From: Camellia lanceoleosa
Lineage: Eukaryota > Streptophyta > Magnoliopsida > Ericales > Theaceae
Assembly (NCBI GenBank): GCA_025200525.1
Contig: CM045759.1
Coordinates: 434,001-498,000, forward strand
Length of the DNA stretch: 64,000 nucleotides
Direction: 5' to 3'
Part shown: piece after piece, positions 20,801-29,390 of the stretch
Position numbering within the stretch: position 1 is the first letter of the stretch
Layout of the letters: every line of letters starts with the position of its first letter
Notes under the pieces: model-generated
What the model was told of the DNA's origin: nothing
The model's database searches: none
Seen by the model: the letters and a program-made list of their open reading frames with translations, nothing else
Made by a program: the position numbers and the translations under genes

Positions 20801-23511
20801 AGAACTCTGGTTGAAAGAGGTCTTGGGTTCAAGTCTCTCCGTTAGTATTTGGTATTATGTCCCCGTTTGGTTTCTTCCTCTCTGTTGGGTTGTTTGCTTC
20901 CCCTTCTGTTTGGTTATCTGTTTGTCTCTTCATGTGTAAGACGAGGCTGCCCGTGAGGGAGGGTATTTGATAGCTAGACATTGTTGGGCCCATTTCCTAA
21001 CAGCTTAGGCTTTTGGGAAAATCGGTAACTTAACAACATCATTTATCCTTTCTTATCAAGTGAAGACTACATGAATCAAGGGGCTGCATTATTGGAAGAT
21101 GTTAAAGCATATAACTACATGTGTTGAGCTTTTGTGTTGTTGGTGATTTATTTTCTTACATCTTGTTTGAATGTTTCACTGACTTTGTGGTTTAGGGATC
21201 TTGAAGGATTTTTCTTTTTTCTTTTTTAACTTTACCTTACTCTTTTTTGTTATCTTAAAAAGCAATGGTATCATAAAGAAGTTAATTCTTATTTATTTCT
21301 TGATTTTGTTTTCGGTAAAGATTGAGGAAAGATGATGCGCCAGCTTCTTTGGATGGAGTTAATCTTGTTACAGATACAGTTTCAAGATTAGACATTAGTG
21401 CAGTTGCAGATTCCAATCCCAAACCAACTGCTGAGCAAATTCCCATTTTAGGTATTGTAGAGTGCAAGTGTGGAATGCCTTTATGCATTTGTGAAGCTCC
21501 AGTTCCATCCAGGGATGCAGTAACCTTGCCGGTAGGAATGTTTTGGTTTTAAAAATGCATTTTCAATGAATTACATGGACCTCACAGACTTTATTTATGT
21601 TTCTTTAGAGCAAAAGTACAACAACTTCTACAGCTCAGTCAAACCCAAAACCGAAAAAGACAGACACATCTCTGAAGAATAGAGGTTCCACGTCGAACAA
21701 CAAGCAGTTGTATGTTTCATCCGAGTTTTTCAGTTTACATTTTGTGTTCAGTCTGACATAAGATGACATAAAACTGGAGTTCTAGATATGGTTCAGCTGT
21801 ATGTGGTCTGCATTTTTTAGTAAGACTTGTCATTTTCTTCTTGGTTGCGGGAGGTTGTGGACTATGGAGCCCTAATCTTTCTGCCCTTGTGATATGCACT
21901 TGGTATTGTTTAGGTTTAAAAACCAAATTGACTTAAGCTGATTCTCGCATGTGAATTTCAAAGAATGGTTTTTCAATTTGTACAGCACTTGGTTCAATAT
22001 CCATGTGTTCTACTGTCTTGATCCATTCAATGTCTAAATTTCTTTCTTTTAATCTTCACTTATCCTCACTCATTTTATCACCCAAGGAGAAGGAGAAAAG
22101 GAAAAAAAAAATGGAATTTACATGGGCTCCTGTATGTATTTTGGTACTTTGTTTTTGTTTAGAGGCTATATTTCGCTGAAGTAATCTTTCTTCTGAATCT
22201 GTTTAGATTGTGCAATTATGTGCTGCGGTTTCAATGTCAAATTCTGCTTGGTTACACTATTTGAAAATTTCGTAGTTATTAAATTTGTGTAAAACTTTGC
22301 AGTATGACTTTCAATCTTGGTCAGGTGACCACGAGTAGTTTGGAAAAATCTCAAATGGATTATGAAGTTAATGGAGAGGTATGAAACCCCTGGGTACTTC
22401 AGAATGGTAAATACAATGATATTTTATTTTGGCTTGAAAAGGTTAGCTCTTGAATGCCTCTATTGTATGAATTGTTGCTTAGGGTTTAAGAGAGGCAATA
22501 AAGAATGGTGACACTTTAGCTGTCAAAGAGCTTCTGAGTAAAGTACTTGTTCTTTCTTTTATTACTATTATTATCGTTGTTATTTTTGTTATTGTGGTTA
22601 TGACAGCAATTATTGCCAAAGCAATCGAGTCTTTTGCCAAGACAAATTCAGTGCTTTGATCAGTTGCGTGCACAACTGATCAAAGCAGTCAAAGCAGTGA
22701 TTGCTTTGGCAGTAGCCATGATGTATTTATTAATTAAGCTTGGTCAGATGCTGATCATCTTCTTGTTAATATTCTTGTTAACAATCTGACGCATTATCAA
22801 ATTGGCAGGGTGTGGATGCAAATTACTGTGACAAACAAGGATTGTCTTTGTTACATCTGGTAGACTCTCTCTCTCATGTGCATGCTATTACATTCTGACT
22901 TTTTTTTTTTTTCTGTTAATTTCTTTTGAGAAGGTATGATTTTCTGACTTTATTGATTGGATGTAGGCAGCACTTTTTAATCGAACCGATATAGCTTTTG
23001 CTCTTATGGAATATGGAGCTAGCTTGGATCACAGGAATTTACAGGGTAATTAATTCCATGTCCAACTAAATTGTCCAGTGTCCAGGTTGATTAATTCATG
23101 GATGGAAATGTCTCAGACAAGCTTTTGTAGAGTATAATATATTATTTGACTCACCTTTCCTGGGTAGTGGTCATTGCCTCCTGAATGTTCAGGGAATGCA
23201 AATTAGTGCTGTCGTTTACCAAACAACTACTTTCTCTATTTCTACACACAAGACTTTCTGAATAATGCTAGTTCATGAATTTGAGTGAATAATGTTGTTA
23301 CATTGTGGTATAGACTCTTCCTCATTCCTAGTTTAGTTTAGAGCATGCAAGAGTTGTAGTCAGTGGTGGTTAGAAGTCCATTTGATGGAACTGACTGATT
23401 AGGTCTTTTTCAGGGGAAACACCACTGGATTGTGCTCCTGCTACATTGCAAAACAAGATGCGAAAGAAGATGGAAGAGAGTGAGCAATTGAGCCCACACC
23501 ACATCATCTGA
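5812..23511 (+). CDS. FYVE zinc finger and ankyrin repeat protein (complete, 10 coding exons)
   Basis: Coding exons: 5812-5892, 19304-19360, 19525-19592, 21321-21531, 21609-21709, 22303-22378, 22483-22542, 22809-22859, 22967-23045, 23414-23511. All have GT-AG borders and compatible phases. They sum to 882 bases, or 293 residues plus stop. Residues 14-64 form a FYVE-type finger with the basic signature RRRHHCRCCG (25-34) and RVC (58-60). Zinc ligands are C14, C17, C30, C33, C38, H41, C60 and C63. The N-terminal WxxD of classical FYVE domains is absent and the sixth ligand is His rather than Cys. A Cys pair cluster (CKCGMPLCIC) follows at about 120, then a Lys/Ser/Thr-rich linker. Residues about 199-285 carry two full ankyrin repeats and a partial third (LLHLAALFNRTDIAFAL; ETPLDCA). 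FYVE fingers bind PI3P on endosomes and ankyrin repeats bind proteins, so an endosomal adaptor role is inferred. Intron 1 is 13.4 kb and full of LINEs. Confidence 0.85.
6285..6480. mobile_element. MITE end with 'gagcatctccaatgg' terminus
   Basis: The start 'gagcatctccaatggtgt' is a terminal motif common to many plant MITEs. It is followed by internal 'caaatttggcacaag' words that partly pair with one another. I do not find the matching right end, so this is probably a truncated or interrupted copy. Confidence 0.45.
6490..8035. repeat. LTR-retrotransposon-like debris with GCT-rich minisatellite
   Basis: A 1.5-kb tract has higher GC and very different word use from the surrounding intron. It starts near 'tgtgtcacaggccgactc', which resembles a TG-starting LTR. 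No gag-pol ORF is present. Positions 7690-7860 are an imperfect array of 'ttgctgctTGCTGC' and 'tggctgctg' words that give long shadow ORFs on both strands. I read the tract as a solo LTR or degraded LTR retrotransposon, but I cannot define a CA end or a 5-bp target repeat. Confidence 0.35.
8191..8240 (+). mobile_element. Left terminal piece of a MITE split by a LINE insertion
   Basis: Positions 8203-8240 are the inverse of 17627-17663 apart from a few mismatches (tcttttggcgaaatattg against tcttttagctaaatactg). The two sites are therefore the two ends of one MITE, about 440 bp without the insert. A 9-kb LINE composite now separates them. The last 30 bases (8211-8240) recur in the same orientation at 17262-17291. 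Confidence 0.6.
8241..11046 (-). mobile_element. RTE-clade LINE, 5'-truncated, 3' half of a chimeric insertion
   Basis: The element reads on the minus strand. Its 3' tail is a run of 'ttggtttggtttg' words at 8241-8262, typical of plant RTE elements, and it abuts the 30-bp target duplicate at 8240. The 5' side stops inside the endonuclease N-terminus at about 11046, where L1 sequence begins without a poly(A) tract. It is part of the chimera described in the findings. A second RTE tail of the same family lies at 19975-20065. Confidence 0.75.
8290..11046 (-). pseudogene. RTE LINE polyprotein (endonuclease and reverse transcriptase), broken
   Basis: From 11046 down: an AP-like endonuclease (CVQETKW, then LLIGGDFNGHVG, then SQIDYFLVR), a basic linker (10286-9633) ending in 'NKALGPDDIPIEVWK', and reverse transcriptase blocks (YRGIKLMCHTMKVWERV; FIDLEKTYDRVPR; HQGSALSPYLF; then FANDIVLVDE). 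After that come the thumb (FRISRTKTEYMEC, then FRYLGSII) and the region toward 8290 (RTAIGPVMLYGTECWA). The catalytic FADD box reads FAND, so one metal-binding Asp is lost. Several stops and frameshifts split the frame at about 10300-10386, 9570-9633 and 9270. It is missing about the first 20-30 endonuclease residues. It cannot be active. Confidence 0.8.
11054..14584 (-). pseudogene. L1 ORF2 (endonuclease, reverse transcriptase, zf-RVT), broken
   Basis: The start ATG (14584-14582) overlaps the ORF1 stop in ATGA. The endonuclease opens MKIVSWNVRSLGSRKK, has a stop within 'PDIVIF*ETK' (about 14482), and continues with YGPNCPAKRQ, LKGDFNVVR and RLVSDHCPI. Reverse transcriptase follows (APGPDGFS, FRPISLV, GAFVQGRQI, FKADFEKAYDNVDW, SRGLRQGDPLS, LQFADDTIFF, KYLGLPLGG, RGRYTLVK), so the catalytic FADD is intact at about 12600-12620. 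A zinc-binding RT domain (CPLKAKVFMWILVHG, LDHLFLHC) ends the ORF. Stops lie near 13336, 13155, 11970 and 11850, with at least two frameshifts. This is a dead copy. Confidence 0.85.
14581..17200 (-). pseudogene. L1 ORF1 (gag-like, DUF4283-type), broken
   Basis: Reads on the minus strand in pieces: 17200-16713 (GKGAFVDLSKWEGG, CYIIILAGNNGSGW), 16565-16305 (SIAFRPFQINRALFWVSN, then GWIAVCDLPR), and a low-complexity acidic/Ser-rich C-terminal half (15707-14581) with no CCHC knuckle that I can see. The arrangement matches the RNA-binding ORF1 of plant L1 elements. Several stops and frameshifts break it. The last stop, TGA at 14583-14581, overlaps the ORF2 start. Confidence 0.65.
17262..17680 (+). 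mobile_element. Right part of the split MITE, beginning with the duplicated target
   Basis: Positions 17262-17291 match 8211-8240 at 27 of 30 bases and are the right copy of the LINE target duplication. The remaining body contains paired words (ttgccaaat...atttggcaa) and ends in an inverted copy of the left MITE terminus at 17627-17663. There is no coding capacity. Confidence 0.6.
17940..18131. mobile_element. Partial MITE of the family at 3464-3652
   Basis: The end 'atacttatatagcacatcccaaacaa' matches the right end of the MITE at 3464-3652. The 'gtcaaaaagtcaaaa' words repeat inside. The left end is not defined. Confidence 0.4.
18640..18820 (-). repeat. tRNA-derived SINE in intron 1
   Basis: On the minus strand an A-box-like 'tggttcagtgg' (about 18805) is followed about 40 bases later by a B-box-like 'gggttcatactcga' (about 18760). 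A tRNA-unrelated body then runs to an A-rich tail near 18640, next to a (CT)n run. The spacing fits an internal RNA polymerase III promoter. It cannot fold as an intact tRNA, so it is a SINE and not a tRNA gene. Confidence 0.6.
19975..20065 (-). repeat. 5'-truncated RTE LINE 3' end
   Basis: The block 'gggtcagctacatgaatc' and what follows match the 3' end of the RTE element at 8262-8350 (gggatcggctatataaatcc) in the same orientation. Only the last 90 bases or so are present. Confidence 0.5.
20070..20480. repeat. Possible Copia LTR remnant
   Basis: The text around 'ttggggtgaaccacataaatctttgtgtg' (20355-20383) resembles the poly(A)-site region of plant Copia LTRs. No coding region or clear LTR ends are seen. 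Confidence 0.3.
20730..21035 (+). mobile_element. TRIM element (terminal-repeat retrotransposon in miniature)
   Basis: Two direct repeats, 20730-20793 and 20968-21035, are about 80 percent alike and share the block around 'cagcttaggcttttgggg'. Directly after the first comes 'tgatatcagaactctgg', a decayed initiator-methionine tRNA primer-binding site (consensus tggtatcagagc). A purine tract, 'gtgagggaggg', lies directly before the second. There is no coding capacity between them. LTR, PBS, PPT, LTR in about 300 bp is the TRIM layout. The 5-bp target duplication is not clear. Confidence 0.7.
22612..22713. repeat. Long imperfect hairpin in intron 7 of the FYVE gene
   Basis: The inner arms 22653-22666 and 22673-22686 pair perfectly (14 bp, loop of 6). 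Outer arms 22612-22626 and 22699-22713 pair again (attgccaaagcaatc). It could be a small foldback MITE or a source of structured RNA. Confidence 0.6.
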
Positions 23512-24318
23512 ATGCTAAACTATTCCAACTTGTTTGATTCCTTGAAAAATGGCGAATTTGAACCCTACTTTTTTAGAGTTTTGTAATAAATTGACATCCT
23601 CGTATTTGGGCAATTCATGGAGAATATGGGAAGATTCTCTAGCCAAGGCATTTAAAATCTCACCTGTCACAATTGATAAAGTCTATTATAGAATTACCTG
23701 TTCATCTAACATTGTAAAGAACAGGTGTGAGTGTATGTTTGTGTCATTTTCTTTGGTCCCATATTGTTGTGTTGTCATATTATATGAGACGGTGGATTGT
23801 GATCTGGCTGCATACCCAAAATGGGTTATGGTCAGCTGGCTATGGATGGATAAAAATTTGGGTGGTGCCGGATTGCTTTTTTTTTTTTTTTGTGATTCAT
23901 GGATTGCTTTTAACATGTGTGTTCAGATGAACTAAACTCATTGAATTCATTTTCCAAAAGCACTGGTAGATGTGGATTCCTTACGGAGTACACTCGTACT
24001 GGTATCCAATGATTAGGCATTGCGATCAGTCAGTACACCTTCTCTAACTGTTATCTTCCGAAAATTGGTTAATAACTTGTAAGTATATTACAAAGTAACG
24101 ATTATTATACCCAAGCATAATATAAAATTATTTTAGTCAAAATAGATAAATTGTTTACATCTATTTCGGACAACATAAATATGTTTCAGAAATCATAAAT
24201 ACATGATGACATACATAATGTATAATCATACTTATGGGTAGTACATAGCAGGTCACCAGAGTGACAACAGATTAGAAGGTCAATAGTTATTTAAATCCTT
24301 TAAGACACAAGAAATCCA
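23512..24318. other. 3' UTR and intergenic DNA downstream of the FYVE gene
   Basis: Follows the TGA at 23509-23511. A 128-codon ORF at 23549-23935 overlaps a poly(T) run and shows no domain; I treat it as chance. A decayed AATAAA-like signal may lie in 'gtaataaat' at about 23583. No other feature is seen. Confidence 0.5.
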
Positions 24319-24691
24319 TAGTTATTATAAGGGGAAATCGGTCTAAGGTCCCTATCCAACTTTTAGTAATGGATTAGGTCTATAATCTGTTCTTTTGTAG
24401 TCTAAGGTCCCTCACCCCATCCCTCTCTATTCACGTTGTCCTGAGCTTGATCACCGTTGGCTCCAAATTCCCAACCCTTGACCAGTTGCTCTCCTTGCAC
24501 TCAGCTCCTCCGCCAGGGACACATCGATCGACTCGATGGCAATGAATCGGTGGCGAAGTCGTGGAATCTGAGGCCGAGGAAGACTGTTTCGAAGGCTGCG
24601 GTTGAGATCGGAGGGGTTTCGAGAAATGGAGAATTTTAGGAATCGGCAGCTTCTCCTCCGACTCCTCCCTCCACTCCGCCACCATCGTAGA

Positions 24692-25108
24692 CTTCAAAAC
24701 CCTGGTTGTTAAGGTCCTTACGTCGTCGTTTCATGTGATTGCGTTCTTCAATCAAATTTGGTGCTCTTTGTTCAAGCAATATGTGATTAAGAAGCTCTCT
24801 AGGTCTCCACTAGCTCAAGAACAGAGTGAACCTGAGATGAAGAATCCCAAGTTATCAAGGAGGGTGTCTAAGAGACAAGATAAGAAGATCACCGTTAAAC
24901 ACCTAGAGAAGATGTATCAGAAGAATGTTTCGCCTTTGTAGATGAAGAGATTGATGAGAGTAGTGCAAAATGGGAGTCTGTCTACTTTAGATGAGGAATT
25001 ACCTTCATCAACTGACGAGGATGAGGCTTTGCTACGAATTAAAGATGACAAATCTACAAAAGCTGCAGCCAAGAAGATATTCCAGAATGTGGTCAACGCA
25101 AGGTCCAA
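24692..25108 (+). pseudogene. Fragment of an MscS-like mechanosensitive channel (MSL10 group) gene
   Basis: The reading frame gives KTLVVKVLTSSFHV, a basic linker, KITVKHLEKMYQKNVSPL, a stop (TAG at 24939-24941), then MKRLMRVVQNGSLSTLDEE and KAAAKKIFQNV. These blocks match, in order, the segment of plant MSL4-MSL10-type channels between the third-to-last membrane helices and the cytosolic MscS region, including the LVVKVLASSFHV and KRLM-VV-GTLSTLDE signatures as I know them. The coding part ends at 'tccaa|gtgagt', an intact splice donor followed by intron-like DNA, so genomic DNA rather than cDNA was captured. It has no start, no MscS pore and a premature stop, so it is non-functional. Upstream GC-rich DNA (24440-24690) may be another captured exon. 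Confidence 0.8.
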
Positions 25109-25437
25109 GTGAGTCTTTTTCTCTTTGCCCTTATTTTTGAACTGGACCAACTCTAATCTCATCTTCATGATAGTGAAACTCTGCTTGTTTTATTTTGTTG
25201 ATGTGTGTTATGTTACACTCCCATTTATGGAGATGGACTTAGTGGCGGATTGAACATATTTCTCTGGGTTGAGTGATTTGAAGATAGGGAATTTCTCTAA
25301 TTTGAGTGAATTTCTCTAGGCTGGTGAGGAAAATTTCTCTGGCTTTCAAAAAAAAAATTTGAGTTAAAGTCAGTCCAGAGAAATTCTCAACTCAAAGAAA
25401 TTTCAAAAGAGCTGAATCTTGTTTCTTGATTTTACAT

Positions 25438-25760
25438 ATTACAATGTGGAATTTTCCCAATTGAATTCAGTTGAACAATGTTGCTTACCTAATGAATCAC
25501 AATGATTTCTCAGTCCAAAATTTCTCTGGTTCTGGTAAATCACAATGTTACAATGTGGAATTTTTCCAATTGAATTCAGTTGAACAATGTTGCTTACCTA
25601 ATAAATCACAATGATTTGTCCAGAATTTCTCTGGTTCTGGTAAGTTGCCATTGTTATCCCATTCTAATGTTGTTTACATATTACAATGTGGAATTTTTCT
25701 AGTTGAATTCAGTTGAACAATGTTGCTTACCTAATGAATCACAATGATTTGGATGTGAAT
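25438..25760. repeat. Tandem repeat block inside the Pack-MULE
   Basis: Three copies of a roughly 115-125-bp unit occur, built around 'gttgaacaatgttgcttacc' and 'atcacaatgattt'. Many copies of 'aatttctctgg' lie on both sides. A 44-bp unit ('gatttggatgtgaatgag') is doubled at 25745-25830. Confidence 0.75.
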
Positions 25761-26073
25761 GAGAAAAAAAGTAGAGAAACTTAGTCCAATGATTTGGATG
25801 TGAATGAGAAAAAAAGTAGAATTTCTCGAGAAATTTTCTCTGAACTGAAATTTCTCTGGACTGAAATTTCTCTGGATCAAGGTTGAGGGACCTTAGACAT
25901 TATGAAAATATTTGGTGTCCTTTATGCTATAAAATCATAATACCAGGGACCTTAAAAAAAAAAAAAAACCCTAGTTATAATATATCAAACCATCATCAAA
26001 AACCATAATTTATAAACACTGGTTTGCTTTTTTATACAAATAGGGTTCAATAAATAATACATTAAAAATAATA

Positions 26074-26335
26074 GGGTAAATTATATTGATATCCCTTAAG
26101 GCTTATGTTTATTACAATTCTTTCCTCACCTTTTGAAAATTACATTCATTTCTTGAGATTTAAAGTTTCATTACAAATTGTATCCTAAGATTTAAAATTT
26201 CATAACTGTTCTCCCCTTACCGTAATGATCATTATAAATAAAATTAAATTAACAGGGAGGTCAGTGTAATTTTCCAAATATGAGAGGAAAAACTGTAATA
26301 AATATAAACGTCAAAGGTATTAGTGTAATTTATCC
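26074..26335. mobile_element. Mutator-type MITE
   Basis: A 262-bp element has inverted ends GGGTAAATTATATTGATA and (inverse of) TATTAGTGTAATTTATCC. The flanking direct repeat aaataata at 26066-26073 and 26336-26343 is perfect. It has no coding capacity. Confidence 0.7.
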
Positions 26336-26343
26336 AAATAATA

Positions 26344-27068
26344 ACATAGTTGCGAAGCATGATTTAATATAAAAAAAAGTTTGAGTTTGTGGTGTCCCAA
26401 AACAATGTCATTTTGGACAAACTAAAAAGGAAAAATAAAAAAACCATCGCCCCTTGACAACCTGGCCGACAAACAAACCTTTTCTAGCTACAACAGCCAT
26501 CCCAAACCCTTTCTCCCCTCAATCTTTCTTCATTTTCTTCTTTATTCTTCTTCTTTATCCTCATTTTTCTCTCTAAAACCTATCAACCCACCGGTGCGAG
26601 CCTCCCTGACGACCTCACAACCACCACCCCCAAAGCTGGTGCCTTTCGGCCTCATCTTTCCCAACCACCACTACCGCAACATTCCCTTTTCGTTTCCTCC
26701 TCTTTGCTGCTGCAAACCCTAGATCAAGGGTTTGCGCACTCTTCCTCCCTAGCTGCCGCTACCGCTATGAGACTCTTCTCTCTTGATTCCTCTTCGCCAT
26801 TGCAAGCCCCAGAAGAAGAAGAAGAAGAAGAAAAAGAAGAGAGAAGAAAATAAAATAAGAGAGTGGGTGGATGGATGGGTATGCGACGATGGTGTTGTGG
26901 GGGTCAAAGAGTGGTACCGGAGAGTAGAGGTCGAGGTGGGACAGGTTATGGTCACAGAGTGGTGTGGTTTGCCGAAGAATGATACCGGAGAGTGGTGACT
27001 TCTTATTCTCTCTCAGTTTTTTTTTTTGGGAAGGTGACCTGTAGTGAGGCACTACGATACCACTATTT
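26344..27068. other. CT/GA-rich and low-complexity stretch, no gene supported
   Basis: Pyrimidine-rich tracts (26510-26580) and an (AGA)n tract (26811-26845) create shadow ORFs on both strands. No domain is recognised. Confidence 0.5.
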
Positions 27069-28517
27069 GGGGGTGCCTCTATTTACACATCATAATTTGT
27101 CCCAAGGCAAACCACTTTTAAAGGCACACCTTTAATAATTTGGTAAATATATATTTTTCTCATCACACACCACAAATTTACATATTTACCCTTATACACC
27201 CATCCACAACAATATACACACAAACTCTTATATTTACCTTCACTCACTCACACACCCACACACACCCACCTTCTTCTATCTCCCCCCTTCCATTCTCTCT
27301 CTATTTCAACCGGTGAACACTGTGTTGGTACTTCGACAGTTGGTATGTAAGGTTTTTGAGGTGTGTCATGAACCCAACTGTAGGGCAATTGGGATTTACT
27401 ATTGGCTACTGAACCCTCCCAACACAGCAAAAAAATCCAAAAAAAGAAAAAGAAGGAAAAGTAATGGGTTTGCTTGACCACACATTCGTAAGAAAAACTC
27501 CTTTGTGAATTAAGTTGCATTTCCTTCACACATAAGTTCTAGCACTTTTGGCATTGTTATTGCATCTGTTATTGCAATATGGAAGTTTTTTTTTATGATG
27601 AGTTTGTATACCATGTAAATAGACATTTATAAGAAGGTTGCCTGTTTGCAATGATCTTTTGATGAATGGCATCTTACTGGAGTAATGCTTAACTATGGTT
27701 ATTGATTCTCTTTTATTTGTAGATGTTTTTGGTACATTTTATTTGTGAATTTTTTTCTTCTCTCCTCCTTTTTGGATTTGGAAACAAATTGAAAGAAATG
27801 GAAGGTAGAACGAAGAAGGATCCTTTATGGAATACTGAAGAAACTACAGGAAGCAAATTTCATATGATGCTAAAGTTTGTCTTTCTTTTCATGGCCTTTG
27901 ACTCTTTTTCTTGATTTTTTATCCTCATACAATAGTGACTGATTTCTCTATACTCTCTCCGGGTGAATCAGGTGTGCTGTATTTTTACAAACAAATGCAT
28001 GTTGTTCGGTTGTAGTTGGTCGAACATATGCAATTTGTTATTGTAGTTAGTCGAACAACTATAAATTGTCCGGTTGTAGTAAGTCAAACAATGATATAAT
28101 ATCCACCTCTGGTTAACCGAACTATACCAACTATTTACCACTCAGCAAGTAAACGAAAACAAAAACAAAAACAAAAAAAAAACCCTCTTCCTTGCTCCAT
28201 TGTTCTGAATCAAAGTTGTCAAATGCATCCTTCATTGAATCCATTCAAAATCTTCAATAATACTATATTTTTGATTATTTGTTGAAGAGTTTTTGGTTTT
28301 AGGGATTTTGGATTCTTGACAAAGAAGATATGTAAGGAACAAGTTTGAAATTGATAATTTATATTATATTCATTCTTGTCCTTTATGGTAAATATACAAA
28401 TGGTGTGTATCATAATTTGTCCTCTATAGTCATTGCACTTAAGGTTAAAATTGTAATTAAAAATAAATTAATTAATGGTTTGCCTTGAGAGAAAAAGTGG
28501 TGTGTAAATGGAGCCTC
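27069..28517. mobile_element. Unclassified TIR element of about 1.45 kb
   Basis: About 46 bases at each end are inverted repeats. The left reads gggggtgcctctatttacac then aaggcaaacca; the right carries the inverse (tggtttgcctt then gtgtaaatggagcctcccg). The inside includes an exon-like stretch at 27780-27870 (LKEMEGRTKKDPLWNTEE) that I cannot assign, followed by 'gttcggttgtagt' repeats near 28000-28085. No transposase is present and the target duplication is unclear, so the superfamily is open. Confidence 0.5.
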
Positions 28518-29390
28518 CCGAGGGACTCAGCTCAATACAACTCCTGTATATTATGAAGATTGACTAATTGCCCAATTATCCCCCCATACCTCCAATCTAT
28601 CGTCTGACCCTCAGTCTCACTCTCCATTTCATTTCTTTCCCACAACGCCTCATTTCATATATATATATATAGATCAATGACGCAAACGGTGGACACCTCT
28701 AGCTTTTGCAAGATGTCTTGCACAAATTGAAATTTGGCAAATTTTATTTTCATTAATTACACTTTACATTTTAAACTTCAGAGTAATTAAATTTTGACTC
28801 AAATAACATATAACACCATAAAATAAATTCTAATTTCCCCAATTGTAATTAAATAATACTAATACAAAGTTTAAAAGTAATTAAATTTCTGGATCGTTAC
28901 AGCACTATTGGAACCAAGTTAACAATCCGGCTTCAAGTTATAAGGTGGAATTTTAAAATCTGAGGGCCTATCAGCAAGAAAATACTTTCTAGTGTGTGGC
29001 ACAAGGGATAGTCTATAGACTATTGAGGAAGGATGGAGGAAGAAAAGAGAACCGAGGGAATAAAATTAAGAAAAGCTATGGTTCCAACTCTTTTTGTTAG
29101 CTCATTAACTCAACTCATCCAATTATAGAAACGTTAGCCTATTTGGTAACATTTATATTTATAATTTTTTATTTATATTTAAAAAAAAGTTTCAAACTGT
29201 AAATAAAAACATATTTGGTATTGATTTTTATTTTTAAAAACTTGTAAATGATTTGCAAAATTTTTGTAAATTCAAAAAATTTACTTTATTTGTTTGTTTG
29301 ATAATCATTTTATTTTCAGTTTTTAATTTATATTTATAAAAATTTTAAAAACTATAATAAAAACTTGTTTGACAATTTTTTTTGTTTGTA
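28518..29390. other. AT-rich intergenic stretch
   Basis: Contains a (TA)n run at about 28660-28671. Words of the type 'tttatatttataaaaattttaaaaac' begin near 29160 and continue into the next element. No gene is seen. Confidence 0.5.

Larger units (their letters stand above)
24331..25971. mobile_element. Pack-MULE carrying an MSL channel gene fragment
   Basis: The element starts with GGGG and ends with CCC. The two ends carry an inverted 'taaggtccct' at the same distance from the tip (24344 and 25951), and a second inverted pair, 'gtctaaggtccctcaacc'-like, lies further in (24400-24414 and 25884-25898). Flanks ttattataa (24322-24330) and tagttataa (25972-25980) match at 7 of 9, an aged 9-bp Mutator target duplication. 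The inside holds the MSL pseudogene and then a tandem-repeat block. There is no transposase, so it depended on an element elsewhere. Confidence 0.7.

Noticed and set aside
23549..23935. 128-codon ORF just after the FYVE gene
   Set aside because: It includes a poly(T)-derived Phe run, has no domain, and its composition matches the intergenic flank.
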